Shown here piece after piece: positions 8,108 to 17,195 of a DNA stretch of 64,000 nt; the stretch's first letter is position 1, and the number at the start of each line of letters is the position of its first letter. The notes under the pieces were generated by a model, which saw only the letters and a list, made by a program, of their open reading frames with translations, did not search any database and was not told the origin of the DNA. Made by a program: the position numbers and the translations under genes. The stretch is from CAZNPL01 sp964574815 (GTDB lineage Bacteria; Planctomycetota; Phycisphaerae; UBA1845), in contig CAZNPL010000022.1 of NCBI GenBank assembly GCA_964574815.1, positions 40,888-104,887 of the forward strand, given 5' to 3'.

Positions 8108-10771
8108 ATGTGCAGAATGATTGAGCCCGTCGGCCGGATCACGTCCGTACTCATCGTCGCCCTCGCCGCAGCATCGATTGCCGCGGATCCGCCGAGCAGC
8201 TTCGATCTTCGCAACGTCGCCGGCGACAACTACGTAACCTCCGTCAAAAATCAGACCGGCGGCACCTGCTGGACGCACGGCGCCATGGCCTCGATGGAAG
8301 GCAACCTCTTGATAACCGGGCTGTGGGAAGCCGCCGGCGAATCCGGCGAACCGAACCTGGCTGAATACCACCTCGATTGGTGGAACGGCTTCAATCAACA
8401 CAACAACGACGACACGGATCCGCCCACCGGCGGCGGCCTGACCGTCCATCAGGGCGGTGACTATCTGGTAACCTCCGCCTACCTGAGCCGGCTCGAAGGC
8501 GCCGTGCGCGACATCGACGGGCAATCCTACGACACGCCACCCGCACGCTGGGATCCAAGCTATCACTACTACTACCCACGCCACATCGAGTGGTACGTCG
8601 TCGACCAGGACCTCAGCAACATCGATGTCGTCAAGAACAAGGTCATGACCTATGGCGTCATGGGCACGTGCTTATGCTATAGCGGTGCCTACATCTCCAA
8701 TTACGTCCACTATCAGCCCCCAGCAACGTCCGACGAGCCGAACCACGCCGTCGCGATCGTGGGATGGGACGATTCGAAGGTCACCGCCGCTCCGGATCCC
8801 GGCGCATGGCTGATCAAGAACAGTTGGGGCTCCTCCTGGGGCGAGGCCGGCTACTTCTGGATTTCCTACTACGACAAGCACGCCGGCCGGCATCCCGAGA
8901 TGGGCGCCATCTCCTTCATTGACGTCGAACCCCTCCGCTACGACGGCGTCTACTACCACGACTACCACGGATGGCGCGATACGAAGTCCGACTCCAGCGA
9001 GGCCTTCAACGCCTTCGTCGCCACAGCCAACGAGTCCCTCAGCGCAGTCAGTTTCTACACCGCCACCGACAACGTGACCTACACCGCCCGAATCTACGAC
9101 CGATTCGAAGGTGGACAGCTGCTGGACGAACTGGCCGCAAAGTCCGGCGCATTCGCCCATCGAGGATTCCACACCGTGGACCTCGATAGCCCCCTCGGCC
9201 TCACCGAGGGCGACGACTTCTTCATCTATCTCCAACTCTCCGACGGCGGACAACCCTACGACCGAACCTCCGAGATCCCCGTCCTGCTCGGCTCGTTCAT
9301 GCGCGGAACCTGGGTCGACTCCTATTCCGAGCCGGGCCAGAGCTACTACCGCGACGGAGCCGTCTGGGCGGACGTCTACGATTACGACAACACCGCCAAC
9401 TTCTGCATCAAGGGACTGACCGAGGTCCTCGGAATGGCCGTCAGCCCGATGGCCGACATGCGGTGCGAGGGCCCCGTCGGCGGACCATTCGATCCCGCAA
9501 CAAGCACACACCAGATAACCAACAACGGCTTGGTGCCGATCGACTACGAAGTCACCGTCGATCCACCCAAAACCTGGATTACCCTCTCCGGACAGCCCTC
9601 TGGCACGCTCCCAGCCGGGGACACGGCCGACGTGCAAATCGACATCAACGCGAACGCTGCGAGCCTCCCGGCCGGCACTCACATCGGCATGATCCACTTT
9701 ACCAACCTCACCAACCACATGGGAGACGGCCACTACTACCTCATCCTGATGGTGGGTAACGCATCCACCGAGTACGAATGGACGCTCGCAGACGACCCCG
9801 GCTGGACGACCGAGGGTGCCTGGGCCTGGGGACAGCCCACCGGCGGAGGAGGCGAACACGGCGGACCGGACCCAACGTCAGGCTACACCGGCGATTTCGT
9901 CTACGGCTACAACCTCAACGGCGACTACACGAACAGCCTCCCGGCCAGCCATCTCACGACACCGGCAATCAATTGCAGCGGGCTGTTCGGCGTCCATCTC
10001 GACTTCTGGCGCTGGCTGGGCGTCGAAAGCCCCACCTACGACCGGGCCGCCGTACAGGTGAGCAACGACGGAACGCAATGGACCACCGTCTGGGCCAATC
10101 CGTCTGAAATCACCGACACGGCCTGGACGCCGATGGACCTCGACATCTCCAGCGTCGCCGACGACCAGCCGACAGTCTTCGTGCGCTGGGCCATGGGCCC
10201 CACCGATGGAGGCTGGGTGTACTGCGGATGGAACATCGACGACATCGGCCTGTCCGGATACGCATACAACCACACGCCCGGCGACTTCGACGAGGACGGC
10301 GCCGTGAGCCCGACGGACTTCATCTACTTTGACGGCTGCTACACCGGCGCCGGCGGCGGACCGATCGGACTCGAATGCATACCCGGCGACTTCGACGGAA
10401 ACGATGACATCGACTGCGACGACTTCAACGCATTCGCTCTTGCCTGGACGGACCCGTCACCGCCACCGGGATGCTACGGAGAATGCGCCGCGGCCTGCGA
10501 AGACAACGACGTGTGCACCTGGGACCATTGCGACAACGGCCTCTGCGCATACACGCCCAACACGTACGGCGACGTCGATCATAACGGCACGTGCAACCTG
10601 CTCGACATCTTCTGCATTCTCGACGGAATCGCCGGCGACTTCAGCCAATGCTCGTTCAAGGACGATGACATTCACCCCTGTAGGCCCAACGGAGCCTTGA
10701 ACCTCTTCGACATCTTTGCTGCGCTGGACAGAATCGCTGGAATCGACGCGTGCTGCGGCGGTCTCCCGTAG
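8108..10771 (+). CDS. Secreted papain-family (C1A) cysteine protease with lectin-like domain and dockerin-like tail
   Basis: The ATG at 8108 follows AGGAGG by a few bases and opens a signal peptide (residues 1-26). The papain fold begins at SFDLRN, with Cys54 in the TGGTCWTHGAMAS motif. His213 lies in EPNHAVAIVGW and Asn238 in KNSWGSSWGEAGYF, completing the Cys/His/Asn triad. There is no separate inhibitory pro-domain of normal length. Downstream are a lectin-like domain typical of this C1 branch (about 260-440), a BACON-like Ig segment (about 450-550) and a MAM/jelly-roll-like segment (about 560-715). A dockerin-type pair (GDFDEDGAVSPTDFIYFDGC, then GDFDGNDDIDCDDFN) is followed by the same C-terminal module as its two neighbours, ending GIDACCGGLP. 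It is 887 residues long, secreted, and 43 bp ahead of the next protease gene, so the two may be cotranscribed. Confidence 0.87.
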   Translation: MCRMIEPVGRITSVLIVALAAASIAADPPSSFDLRNVAGDNYVTSVKNQTGGTCWTHGAMASMEGNLLITGLWEAAGESGEPNLAEYHLDWWNGFNQHNNDDTDPPTGGGLTVHQGGDYLVTSAYLSRLEGAVRDIDGQSYDTPPARWDPSYHYYYPRHIEWYVVDQDLSNIDVVKNKVMTYGVMGTCLCYSGAYISNYVHYQPPATSDEPNHAVAIVGWDDSKVTAAPDPGAWLIKNSWGSSWGEAGYFWISYYDKHAGRHPEMGAISFIDVEPLRYDGVYYHDYHGWRDTKSDSSEAFNAFVATANESLSAVSFYTATDNVTYTARIYDRFEGGQLLDELAAKSGAFAHRGFHTVDLDSPLGLTEGDDFFIYLQLSDGGQPYDRTSEIPVLLGSFMRGTWVDSYSEPGQSYYRDGAVWADVYDYDNTANFCIKGLTEVLGMAVSPMADMRCEGPVGGPFDPATSTHQITNNGLVPIDYEVTVDPPKTWITLSGQPSGTLPAGDTADVQIDINANAASLPAGTHIGMIHFTNLTNHMGDGHYYLILMVGNASTEYEWTLADDPGWTTEGAWAWGQPTGGGGEHGGPDPTSGYTGDFVYGYNLNGDYTNSLPASHLTTPAINCSGLFGVHLDFWRWLGVESPTYDRAAVQVSNDGTQWTTVWANPSEITDTAWTPMDLDISSVADDQPTVFVRWAMGPTDGGWVYCGWNIDDIGLSGYAYNHTPGDFDEDGAVSPTDFIYFDGCYTGAGGGPIGLECIPGDFDGNDDIDCDDFNAFALAWTDPSPPPGCYGECAAACEDNDVCTWDHCDNGLCAYTPNTYGDVDHNGTCNLLDIFCILDGIAGDFSQCSFKDDDIHPCRPNGALNLFDIFAALDRIAGIDACCGGLP

Positions 10772-10814
10772 TCGTCGCAGCCGAGTGACGTTGACTGTAT
10801 GGGAGTTTGAAGTC

Positions 10815-13343
10815 GTGAACGGATATCGAACAGCAGTGCGGTTTCTCGCAGTCATAAGCGCAACCGGCGTACTGATGATGCCCGCGCCGGCCTGGTGCGC
10901 AGAATGCCCCGGTGTCGGTTGGCCGATGACGCTGAAGGCGGCGACGCCTCTGGTCGCCGCACCGTCGCACCAACTGAACATCGCGGCGGAGGCCGATCTC
11001 CAGCCGACGAGACTGCCGCCGGTCGACCTGCACACCCTGCTGATGCAGGATGCAGCCACCCTGCAACGCAGACTTCCCCCGCGCGTCGGTATCAGCCGTG
11101 ACGTGAGCCAGACCCTCCAGTGGACCTGGCGCGACGCGGGCGACGGCGCGCGAATCGCAACGGCGACCCTGCAGTCTCCCGACGCAAGACACCTCCGCGT
11201 CCGCTTTACCGAAATGAACCTGCCGCCGGGCGCGGCACTCTATATCTACCCCGCAGGGCACCCGGAAGCCGCCGCCGGACCTTATGCCGAATCCGGCCCG
11301 CGCAACACGGGCCGATTCTGGTCGCCCGGTGTGCCGGGCGACACCGCAACGCTCGAATACTATCTCCCCCAGCCGAACGACACGCAGGTTCCCTTCCGCG
11401 TCGATCAGGTGGCCCACATCTACCGACCGCTCGAACAGGCCGGTGCACAGGGTGGTCAAAGCCCCATGAGCCCCCTGGACTGCATGGGCGACGTGGCCTG
11501 TTACGCAGATTGGGAGGACATCAGCTACGCCGTGGCCCGAATCGTCTTCTACGTCGACGATCCGCCCGATCCGCCCGGCTGGCACCTGTGCACTGGGACG
11601 CTTCTGGCCACCGAAACCGGAGACCTCACCCCATACTTCCTCACCAGCGCTCACTGCATCGACGAACCGGACGAGGCCGAGAGCATCGAATGCCGTTGGT
11701 TCTATCAGCACGCCACCTGCGGCGGTTCATTCATGACCTCCCGGTACAGCTACGATGCCGACCTGCTCGCAACCTCGGGCGAGATGAACGACGCCGACTG
11801 GTCGCTCCTGCTCGTCAAAGGCGTCCTGCCCCCGGGCGTATTCTGGAGCGGATGGACGACCGCCGACCCCTCCTCGGGAGCCTGGTCCGTCGCCGTCCAC
11901 CACCCCGACGGCTCCTGGAAACGCTACAGCAGAGGGCAGCGCTACGCCGGCCCCTACTGGGACTTCCACCAGTTGCGCTTCAACGTCGCCGGTGCCGTGG
12001 GACACATCTACTATGGCTCGTCAGGTTCGGGAATCTTCCGGGAAAGCGACCAACTGCTCTTTGGAAACTGCAGTTGGGGACCCGGCGAACCCGGCTGCGA
12101 CAACTTGAATACCTACGTCTACTACGGCCGCTTCAGCAGCTACTACTCCACAATCGCGATGCTTCTGCTGGCCGGAAGCGACGACTCCTTGGAACAAAAC
12201 GACGACTGTCCCGGAGCAACGATCCTGCCTCTCAGCCCGCAAAACGACCTGGTCGTTAAAAGCACCGACGAGGACTGGCACTCGATCAACCTCGACCACA
12301 GCAATCAGCTCACGGTCAACCTCTCCTTCTCCGACCCCTGGGGCAATATCGACGCGGAACTTTACGACGCCTGCGACGGCTCGGTCGTGGCCTCCGTCCA
12401 TTCCATCACCAACGACGAGACCCTCACTTACGTGCACCAGGAGGCAACCAGCGACCTCTATCTTCGCGTCTACCTCGTCGACGACACGCGTAATACCTAC
12501 AACATGCAGGTGGTCGTCGAGGACGACGTGCTCCCGCCCACACCCGACCCGATGACCTTCGCGCTGCCTCCGACCGCACCCAGCACCGTCTGGGTCACCA
12601 TGTCGGCCACCGCCGCAGCCGACGTCGCCTCGCCCCCAGTCGAATACTACTTCGAATTCAACTCCGGTGGAGCCGGCGGTAACGACAGCGGATGGCAGAG
12701 CGAAACCGACTACGTGGACGATGGCCTGCAGCCCGATACCCAATACTGCTACCGCGTCAAAGCGCGAGACAGCGCCGCCGTCCCGAACGAAACGGCCTAC
12801 TCCTCGCAGCAGTGCGTCACAACACCCGCCGTCCTTCCGGGCGATTTCGATTTCGACGGTGATGTGGACATCGACGACCACGACGCATTCGCGAATTGCT
12901 TCACCGGTCCCGGCGGCGGCCCGATCGGCCCGACATGCGAGCCGGGCGATTTCGACGCCGACACCGACATCGACTGCGACGACCGAGTGGCGTTCGAGGC
13001 CGCCTGGACCTCGCCCAATCCTCCGCCGTACTTCCCACCGTGCCCGGAATCCTGTGGAGACGACGCTGATTGCAACGACGCCGACGTATGCACCGACGAC
13101 CAGTGCGACGCCGGTGCCTGCTCGAATACGCCGATCCCGTACGGCGACACGACGCACAACGGAACCGTGAACCTGTTGGACATCTTCTGCATACTGGATG
13201 GGATCGCCGGCGACTTCTCCGAGTGCTCGTTCGAAAACGACGACATTCACCCCTGCCGCGGCGACGGGGCACTGAATCTGTTCGACGTTTTTGCGGCGCT
13301 CGACGCCATCGGCGGCATTGATCCCTGTTGTTCAACTCCATGA
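10815..13343 (+). CDS. Secreted trypsin-like (lysyl-endopeptidase-like) serine protease with FnIII and dockerin-like tail
   Basis: I chose the GTG at 10815 because GGGAG lies nine bases upstream and a clean signal peptide follows (RFLAVISATGVLMMPAPAW). The chymotrypsin-fold triad is His280 (LTSAHCID), Asp326 or Asp328 (NDADWSLLL) and Ser405 (GSSGSGIF). The arrangement resembles bacterial lysyl endopeptidases, with a long N-terminal prodomain. Beyond residue 460 are a PPC-like beta domain (SLEQNDDCPGA onward), a fibronectin III-like domain (LQPDTQYCYRVKARD) and paired GDFDFDGDVDIDDHDAF dockerin-type motifs. The shared C-terminal module ends GIDPCCSTP. At 842 residues it follows the papain-like gene by 43 bp. 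It is likely an exoenzyme acting with that protease. Confidence 0.86.
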   Translation: MNGYRTAVRFLAVISATGVLMMPAPAWCAECPGVGWPMTLKAATPLVAAPSHQLNIAAEADLQPTRLPPVDLHTLLMQDAATLQRRLPPRVGISRDVSQTLQWTWRDAGDGARIATATLQSPDARHLRVRFTEMNLPPGAALYIYPAGHPEAAAGPYAESGPRNTGRFWSPGVPGDTATLEYYLPQPNDTQVPFRVDQVAHIYRPLEQAGAQGGQSPMSPLDCMGDVACYADWEDISYAVARIVFYVDDPPDPPGWHLCTGTLLATETGDLTPYFLTSAHCIDEPDEAESIECRWFYQHATCGGSFMTSRYSYDADLLATSGEMNDADWSLLLVKGVLPPGVFWSGWTTADPSSGAWSVAVHHPDGSWKRYSRGQRYAGPYWDFHQLRFNVAGAVGHIYYGSSGSGIFRESDQLLFGNCSWGPGEPGCDNLNTYVYYGRFSSYYSTIAMLLLAGSDDSLEQNDDCPGATILPLSPQNDLVVKSTDEDWHSINLDHSNQLTVNLSFSDPWGNIDAELYDACDGSVVASVHSITNDETLTYVHQEATSDLYLRVYLVDDTRNTYNMQVVVEDDVLPPTPDPMTFALPPTAPSTVWVTMSATAAADVASPPVEYYFEFNSGGAGGNDSGWQSETDYVDDGLQPDTQYCYRVKARDSAAVPNETAYSSQQCVTTPAVLPGDFDFDGDVDIDDHDAFANCFTGPGGGPIGPTCEPGDFDADTDIDCDDRVAFEAAWTSPNPPPYFPPCPESCGDDADCNDADVCTDDQCDAGACSNTPIPYGDTTHNGTVNLLDIFCILDGIAGDFSECSFENDDIHPCRGDGALNLFDVFAALDAIGGIDPCCSTP

Positions 13344-13542
13344 TTTGCGGAGGGGCAGGCGGGGCGAGTTCGGTACGGACGCAGTCCGCCAGTGTGCTGC
13401 GCCGCACCGACCGCCCCTATTAAAATCATTGAACACCAAAACCCGCGACAGTTATGGCGAACTGCAACCTGGGTGCCATCGCCGGCTTGTCCGTGTTTAG
13501 CAAGCTTGCCAGTGTATGCCTCCGGCCCGCCAACCGTCGCGC

Positions 13543-13566
13543 CATGCCCACGCTCGCATGGGCATG
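13543..13566. repeat. Dispersed 24-bp palindrome, family A (CATGCCCACGC..GYRTGGGCATG)
   Basis: The arms CATGCCCA and TGGGCATG pair perfectly around an 8-base centre. Near-identical copies occur at 16820-16843, 28161-28184 and 47792-47811, with a degraded one at 31653-31676. All lie in spacers, often preceded by TGCC. This pattern is REP-like. Confidence 0.75.
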
Positions 13567-13599
13567 TGTTTAGCATGCTGGAAGCGCGCCATGTCCAAC

Positions 13600-13628
13600 G
13601 CGGTTCCCGCCCCCGAGGCGGGAACCGC
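13600..13628. terminator. Strong 12-bp hairpin downstream of the serine protease
   Basis: The arms GCGGTTCCCGCC (13600-13611) and GGCGGGAACCGC (13617-13628) are perfectly complementary, with a 5-base loop. It lies about 260 bp after the protease stop and lacks a T-tract. It may be a terminator or another dispersed palindrome. Confidence 0.4.
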
Positions 13629-13736
13629 GCGGGGCCGTGAAGCAGCAGCCCCGATCATTGACCACCCCCAAGCCGCCGCCTAACATCCGCCCTTCCTGAT
13701 GCAATCAGCCGTGCGTCACCGAAGGGGACATCAGCC

Positions 13737-15035
13737 GTGGCGTTGATCGGAATCCGTCAAGAGGACAAGAGCCGCTGGGAAGCTCGCGTGCCCCTCGTGC
13801 CCGATGACGTACGCCGCTTGGCCGCCGACCAGGGCGTCCGCTTTCGAATCCAGGCGTCGACCACCCGAGCCTTCTCCGACGACGCCTACCGTCAAGCCGG
13901 GACCGAGATCGTCCAAGACCTGGGCGATTGCCCCGTCATCATGGGCGTCAAGGAAATCCCACCCGAACGCCTCCAGCCCAAGCGCACCTACGTCTACTTC
14001 TCCCACACAATCAAAGGCCAGCCCGCCAACATGCCCGCCCTCAAACGTCTCATGGACCTGAACTGCAACCTCATCGACTACGAACGCATCACCGACGACC
14101 AGAACCGTCGGCTCGTCTTCTTCGGCCGATTCGCCGGACTCGCCGGCATGATCGATACCCTCTGGGCCTTCGGCCAACGCATCGAGACCGAAGGCGTCCC
14201 AAACCCCTTCACCCGCATCCGGCCCGCCCATCAATACGAAGACCTCAGCCACGCCGAACGCGAGATACGCGCCGTCGCCGACACCATCCGGCAAGATGGC
14301 CTGCCGGAAGCCGTCCGCCCGCTCGTCTGCGGCTTCGCCGGCTATGGCCAAGTCTCCCAGGGCGCCCAGCAGGTGTTCGACTGGCTCCCGACCCAGGAAA
14401 TCGCCCCCTCAAACCTCGCCTCGGTCCCGCCGCAGCCCGACGTCTGCTACAAGGTAGTCTTCAAAGAGGAAGATCTCGTATCACGAATCGATGCCTCGCA
14501 GCCCTTCGACCTACAGGAATACTACGCCCGCCCCGAACGCTACCAAACCGCCTTCTTCCCGCACGCCGAGCACCTGACGATCCTCGTCAACTGCATCTAC
14601 TGGGAACCGAAGTACCCCAAGCTGATCACCCGTGATCAGTTCCGAGCCCTCTACGCAGGAGCAAAGCCGCCCAGGCTGCGCGTGATCGGCGACATCACCT
14701 GCGACGTCGACGGCTCCATCGAGTGCACCGTCCGCTCCACCTCCCCGGACGCCCCCGTCTATGTCTACGACCCCGCCGAGGGAACTACCCGCGACGGCGT
14801 CACAGGCCGAGGCCCGGTCGTGCTGGCCGTGGACTTTCTCCCCTGCGAACTACCCGTCGACGCCTCCATATTCTTCAGCGCGTCTCTCCGGGGGTTCATT
14901 CCCGCGCTGGCCGCGGCGGATCTCACCAAACCGCTGCCCGACAGCGGTCTTCCGCCCGAACTCCAACGCGCGACAATCGTTTACCAGGGAGTCTTGACCG
15001 AACCGTATCAATACCTGGCCGAGTTCGTGCAATGA
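13737..15035 (+). CDS. Lysine-ketoglutarate reductase (saccharopine-forming, AASS N-terminal-like)
   Basis: The 432-residue protein begins ALIGIRQEDKSRWEARVPL, the N-terminal signature of the alanine dehydrogenase/transhydrogenase-like fold as found in the lysine-ketoglutarate reductase half of eukaryotic AASS. Further family-like blocks are MGVKEIPPERL, TYVYFSHTIKGQ and NCNLIDYERITDD, and GDITCDVDGSIECT near the C-terminus. The enzyme condenses lysine with 2-oxoglutarate using NADPH to give saccharopine. Saccharopine dehydrogenase is encoded 181 bp downstream on the same strand, so the two steps that AASS fuses in animals are separate proteins here. The start follows GAAGGGGACATCAGCC and the conserved block begins at residue 2, so the start is secure. 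Direction (degradation rather than synthesis) is inferred from resemblance to AASS. Confidence 0.85.
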   Translation: MALIGIRQEDKSRWEARVPLVPDDVRRLAADQGVRFRIQASTTRAFSDDAYRQAGTEIVQDLGDCPVIMGVKEIPPERLQPKRTYVYFSHTIKGQPANMPALKRLMDLNCNLIDYERITDDQNRRLVFFGRFAGLAGMIDTLWAFGQRIETEGVPNPFTRIRPAHQYEDLSHAEREIRAVADTIRQDGLPEAVRPLVCGFAGYGQVSQGAQQVFDWLPTQEIAPSNLASVPPQPDVCYKVVFKEEDLVSRIDASQPFDLQEYYARPERYQTAFFPHAEHLTILVNCIYWEPKYPKLITRDQFRALYAGAKPPRLRVIGDITCDVDGSIECTVRSTSPDAPVYVYDPAEGTTRDGVTGRGPVVLAVDFLPCELPVDASIFFSASLRGFIPALAAADLTKPLPDSGLPPELQRATIVYQGVLTEPYQYLAEFVQ

Positions 15036-15216
15036 CACTCGACCGCAATAAGCCGCCGTCCGTTCAAACCCCTTTTTCCCCGCACATTGGCACGGCTCGT
15101 GAATGGCGAAGTACCGTCCATGTGAGTGGCATGCGACCGGCTGAACCGCCCCAGAGGCATCGTAACCGCACCGACTTATGATCAACCCGACATCCTCGAC
15201 TTAGGAGGTTTTCCCG

Positions 15217-16551
15217 ATGAACAAAGTTCTCCTGCTTGGCGCCGGACTCGTATCCCGACCCCTGGTCCGCTATCTACTCGAAAAGGCCGGCTTCCAGGTC
15301 ACCATCGCCAGCCGAACGGTAAGCAAGGCCGATAAACTCGCCGACGGACACCCCAACGCCAAAACGATGGCCCTGCTCGCCGACGACAACGACAAACTCA
15401 GCCAGCTCATCAGCGAGCACGACCTCGCCATCAGCCTGCTCCCGGCCCCCCTACACCCCGTCGTCGCCGAATTCTGCATCAAACACCGCAAGAACATGGT
15501 CACCACCTCCTACGTCAGCCCCGCCATGCAGAACCTGAACCTCGCCGCCGAAAACGCCGGCGTCCTCCTGCTCAACGAGATCGGCGTCGATCCCGGCATC
15601 GACCACATGTCGGCCATGCGAGTGTTCCACGACGTCCGCAACCGCGGCGGCAGGGTCACCCACTTCAGATCCTACTGCGGCGGCCTGCCCGCCCCCGAGG
15701 CCAACACCAACCCCTGGGGCTACAAGTTCTCCTGGAGCCCCCGAGCTGTCTGCACCGCCGGAAAAAACTCCGCCCGCTACCGCATGAACGGCGAGGAGGT
15801 CGTCATCCCCGGGCCGGAACTCTTCACCGATTGTGGCCACGGCATGAACGTCGAGGGCATCGGCGAACTCGAGGCCTACCCCAACCGCGACTCCCTCGGC
15901 TACATCGACACCTACGACCTCGAGGGCATCAAGACCATGTTCCGAGGCACCTTCCGCTACCCCGGCTGGTGCGAAACCCTCAAGGCCATCGTCGACCTGG
16001 GCATCCTAGAAGAAACCCCGGCCACCTATCCGGCCGGCACCACCTACGCCGGCTGGCTCGGCAACCTCCTTAAATCACCCGCCACCGGCGGCATCCGCTC
16101 CGCGGTCGCGGCGCAGCTTGGCATCGACGAAGGATCGAAAATCCTCGACCGCTTCGAATGGCTGGGCCTGTTCAGCAACGAAGAGATCGCCATCACCGAC
16201 AAGGAAACAACGCCCCTCGACGTGCTCGCCAAACGCATGGAGCAGAAGATGATGTACGCCCCCGGCGAGCGCGACATGATCGTGATGTGCCACCAGTTCG
16301 TCGCCGAGTTCCCCAACGCCCCGACCGAGAACATCACCTCGACCCTGATCGACTTCGGCCAGCCCAACGGCGACAGTTCGATGGCCCGCACGGTAAGCCT
16401 CCCCGCCGCCGTAGCCGCCCGCCTCGTCGTCACCGGAAAGATCAAAAAAACCGGAGTCCAGGTCCCGGTGGAACCCGACATCTACAACCCCGTCCTGGAC
16501 GAACTGGCCACCATGAAAATCGAATGCAAGGAGCGCACCGAACCAAAGTAA
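15217..16551 (+). CDS. Saccharopine dehydrogenase (LYS9/AASS C-terminal type)
   Basis: The 444-residue protein opens with a Rossmann nucleotide loop, KVLLLGAGLVSRPLV. Family blocks then follow: SLLPAPLHPVVAEFCIKH, MVTTSYVSPAMQ and NEIGVDPGIDHM. SYCGGLPAPEANTNPWGYK and FRYPGWCETLKA are characteristic of saccharopine dehydrogenases of the Lys9 class. It oxidises saccharopine to glutamate and 2-aminoadipate semialdehyde with NAD(P)+. TAGGAGG, seven bases upstream, fixes the start. It is encoded directly after the lysine-ketoglutarate reductase with a 181-bp gap. A palindrome-rich spacer follows the stop. No aminoadipate-semialdehyde dehydrogenase is in the window. Confidence 0.9.
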   Translation: MNKVLLLGAGLVSRPLVRYLLEKAGFQVTIASRTVSKADKLADGHPNAKTMALLADDNDKLSQLISEHDLAISLLPAPLHPVVAEFCIKHRKNMVTTSYVSPAMQNLNLAAENAGVLLLNEIGVDPGIDHMSAMRVFHDVRNRGGRVTHFRSYCGGLPAPEANTNPWGYKFSWSPRAVCTAGKNSARYRMNGEEVVIPGPELFTDCGHGMNVEGIGELEAYPNRDSLGYIDTYDLEGIKTMFRGTFRYPGWCETLKAIVDLGILEETPATYPAGTTYAGWLGNLLKSPATGGIRSAVAAQLGIDEGSKILDRFEWLGLFSNEEIAITDKETTPLDVLAKRMEQKMMYAPGERDMIVMCHQFVAEFPNAPTENITSTLIDFGQPNGDSSMARTVSLPAAVAARLVVTGKIKKTGVQVPVEPDIYNPVLDELATMKIECKERTEPK

Positions 16552-16554
16552 ATC

Positions 16555-16637
16555 GGGTGGCCCACCTCCTCCGGAGGTGGGTTCGCGATTCAATGCCGGG
16601 TGCCCCGCCTCCTCCGGAGGTGGGCTCACGATTCAAC
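16555..16637. repeat. Two tandem 40-bp units, each with a CCACCTCC/GGAGGTGG palindrome
   Basis: Unit 1 (16555-16594) and unit 2 (16598-16637) share GGGTG, a CYCCTCCTCCGGAGGTGGG palindrome and a CACGATTCAA/CGCGATTCAA tail. They are spaced 43 bp apart. The first palindrome (16561-16581) starts only 10 bp after the saccharopine dehydrogenase stop and could also act as a terminator hairpin. Confidence 0.7.
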
Positions 16638-16651
16638 GACATCGGATGCGC

Positions 16652-16688
16652 GGGTGCCCCATCCCTTCGCAAAGCGAAGAGGTGGGGG
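16652..16688. repeat. Related GGTGCCCCATCC..GGTGGGG repeat
   Basis: This repeat begins GGGTGCCCCATCCC, has an inner CTTCGCAAAGCGAAG hairpin and ends GGTGGGG. A second copy, GTGCCCCATCC..GGTGGGG, is at 19196-19227. It follows the two tandem palindrome units directly. Confidence 0.55.
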
Positions 16689-16775
16689 ACGGACACACAT
16701 TGTCACCGCGGTACTTCACCACCTCCGGAAACGGCCTCGCGACGACAAGCACTGTATCTCGATCCACCAGCGCAC

Positions 16776-16803
16776 TGACAACTGAGAACTGATAACTGAC
16801 GAC
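16776..16803 (+). repeat. Four perfect-phase heptamers TGANRAC
   Basis: The four units TGACAAC, TGAGAAC, TGATAAC and TGACGAC follow one another without gaps. They match the heptamer class at 1628-1655 and 29694-29714. The DNA is a spacer with no coding function. Confidence 0.7.
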
Positions 16804-16819
16804 TACCACCGCCGGGTGC

Positions 16820-16843
16820 CATGTCCACGCTCGCGTGGGCATG
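16820..16843. repeat. Dispersed 24-bp palindrome, family A
   Basis: CATGTCCACGC and GCGTGGGCATG are arms around TC, with one mismatch. The copy is preceded by GGGTGC as at 58407, and lies in the spacer before the PEP-CTERM gene. Confidence 0.75.
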
Positions 16844-17195
16844 CGGAGCGCAATCGCCCCGCCTGCCTGCACAGTCTGGCCGGTTCCACCCGCCACAATC
16901 TGCAACCTGAAACGCTGAAACACAGTAGCCGTGGGCAGAGCGAAGCACCGCCCACGCACCCGCCAACCCCAACCACCCGTCCGACCCCAAAGAGGCCGAA
17001 TAACCACCAAAGTAAACCTCCCCCGAGCCGTCGCGCCCAATCCACCCCACAGCTCCCTCGCACAACGCCATGGCAACCATCAGCGCACCTCAACCCGACT
17101 CCTTCCGATAATCCCTGTGGCCTCCGGGTTCCCTGCCCACTTGTCGTACCGCTACAATAAGTACGAGGGCCCGAGAGGGCATGGAGAAGCCTGCC

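Larger units (their letters stand above)
13344..13736. other. Spacer rich in palindromes ahead of the lysine-degradation genes
   Basis: About 390 bp with no gene. It carries two hairpin-forming repeats listed separately (13543-13566 and 13600-13628). They may end the protease transcript, and the leader of the following gene lies at the right edge. Confidence 0.5.

Noticed and set aside
8672..9859. Long minus-strand open frame inside the papain-like protease
   Set aside because: It is fully antisense to a gene with intact catalytic motifs. Gly/Val-rich antisense frames are expected from its codon bias.
12021..13250. 409-residue minus-strand frame opposite the serine protease
   Set aside because: Same shadow effect. 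The plus strand has the catalytic triad and domain structure.
16555..16688. Possible CRISPR-like array
   Set aside because: Only two to three units, the similarity extends across the whole unit with a 3-base gap, and there are no unique spacers or cas genes.
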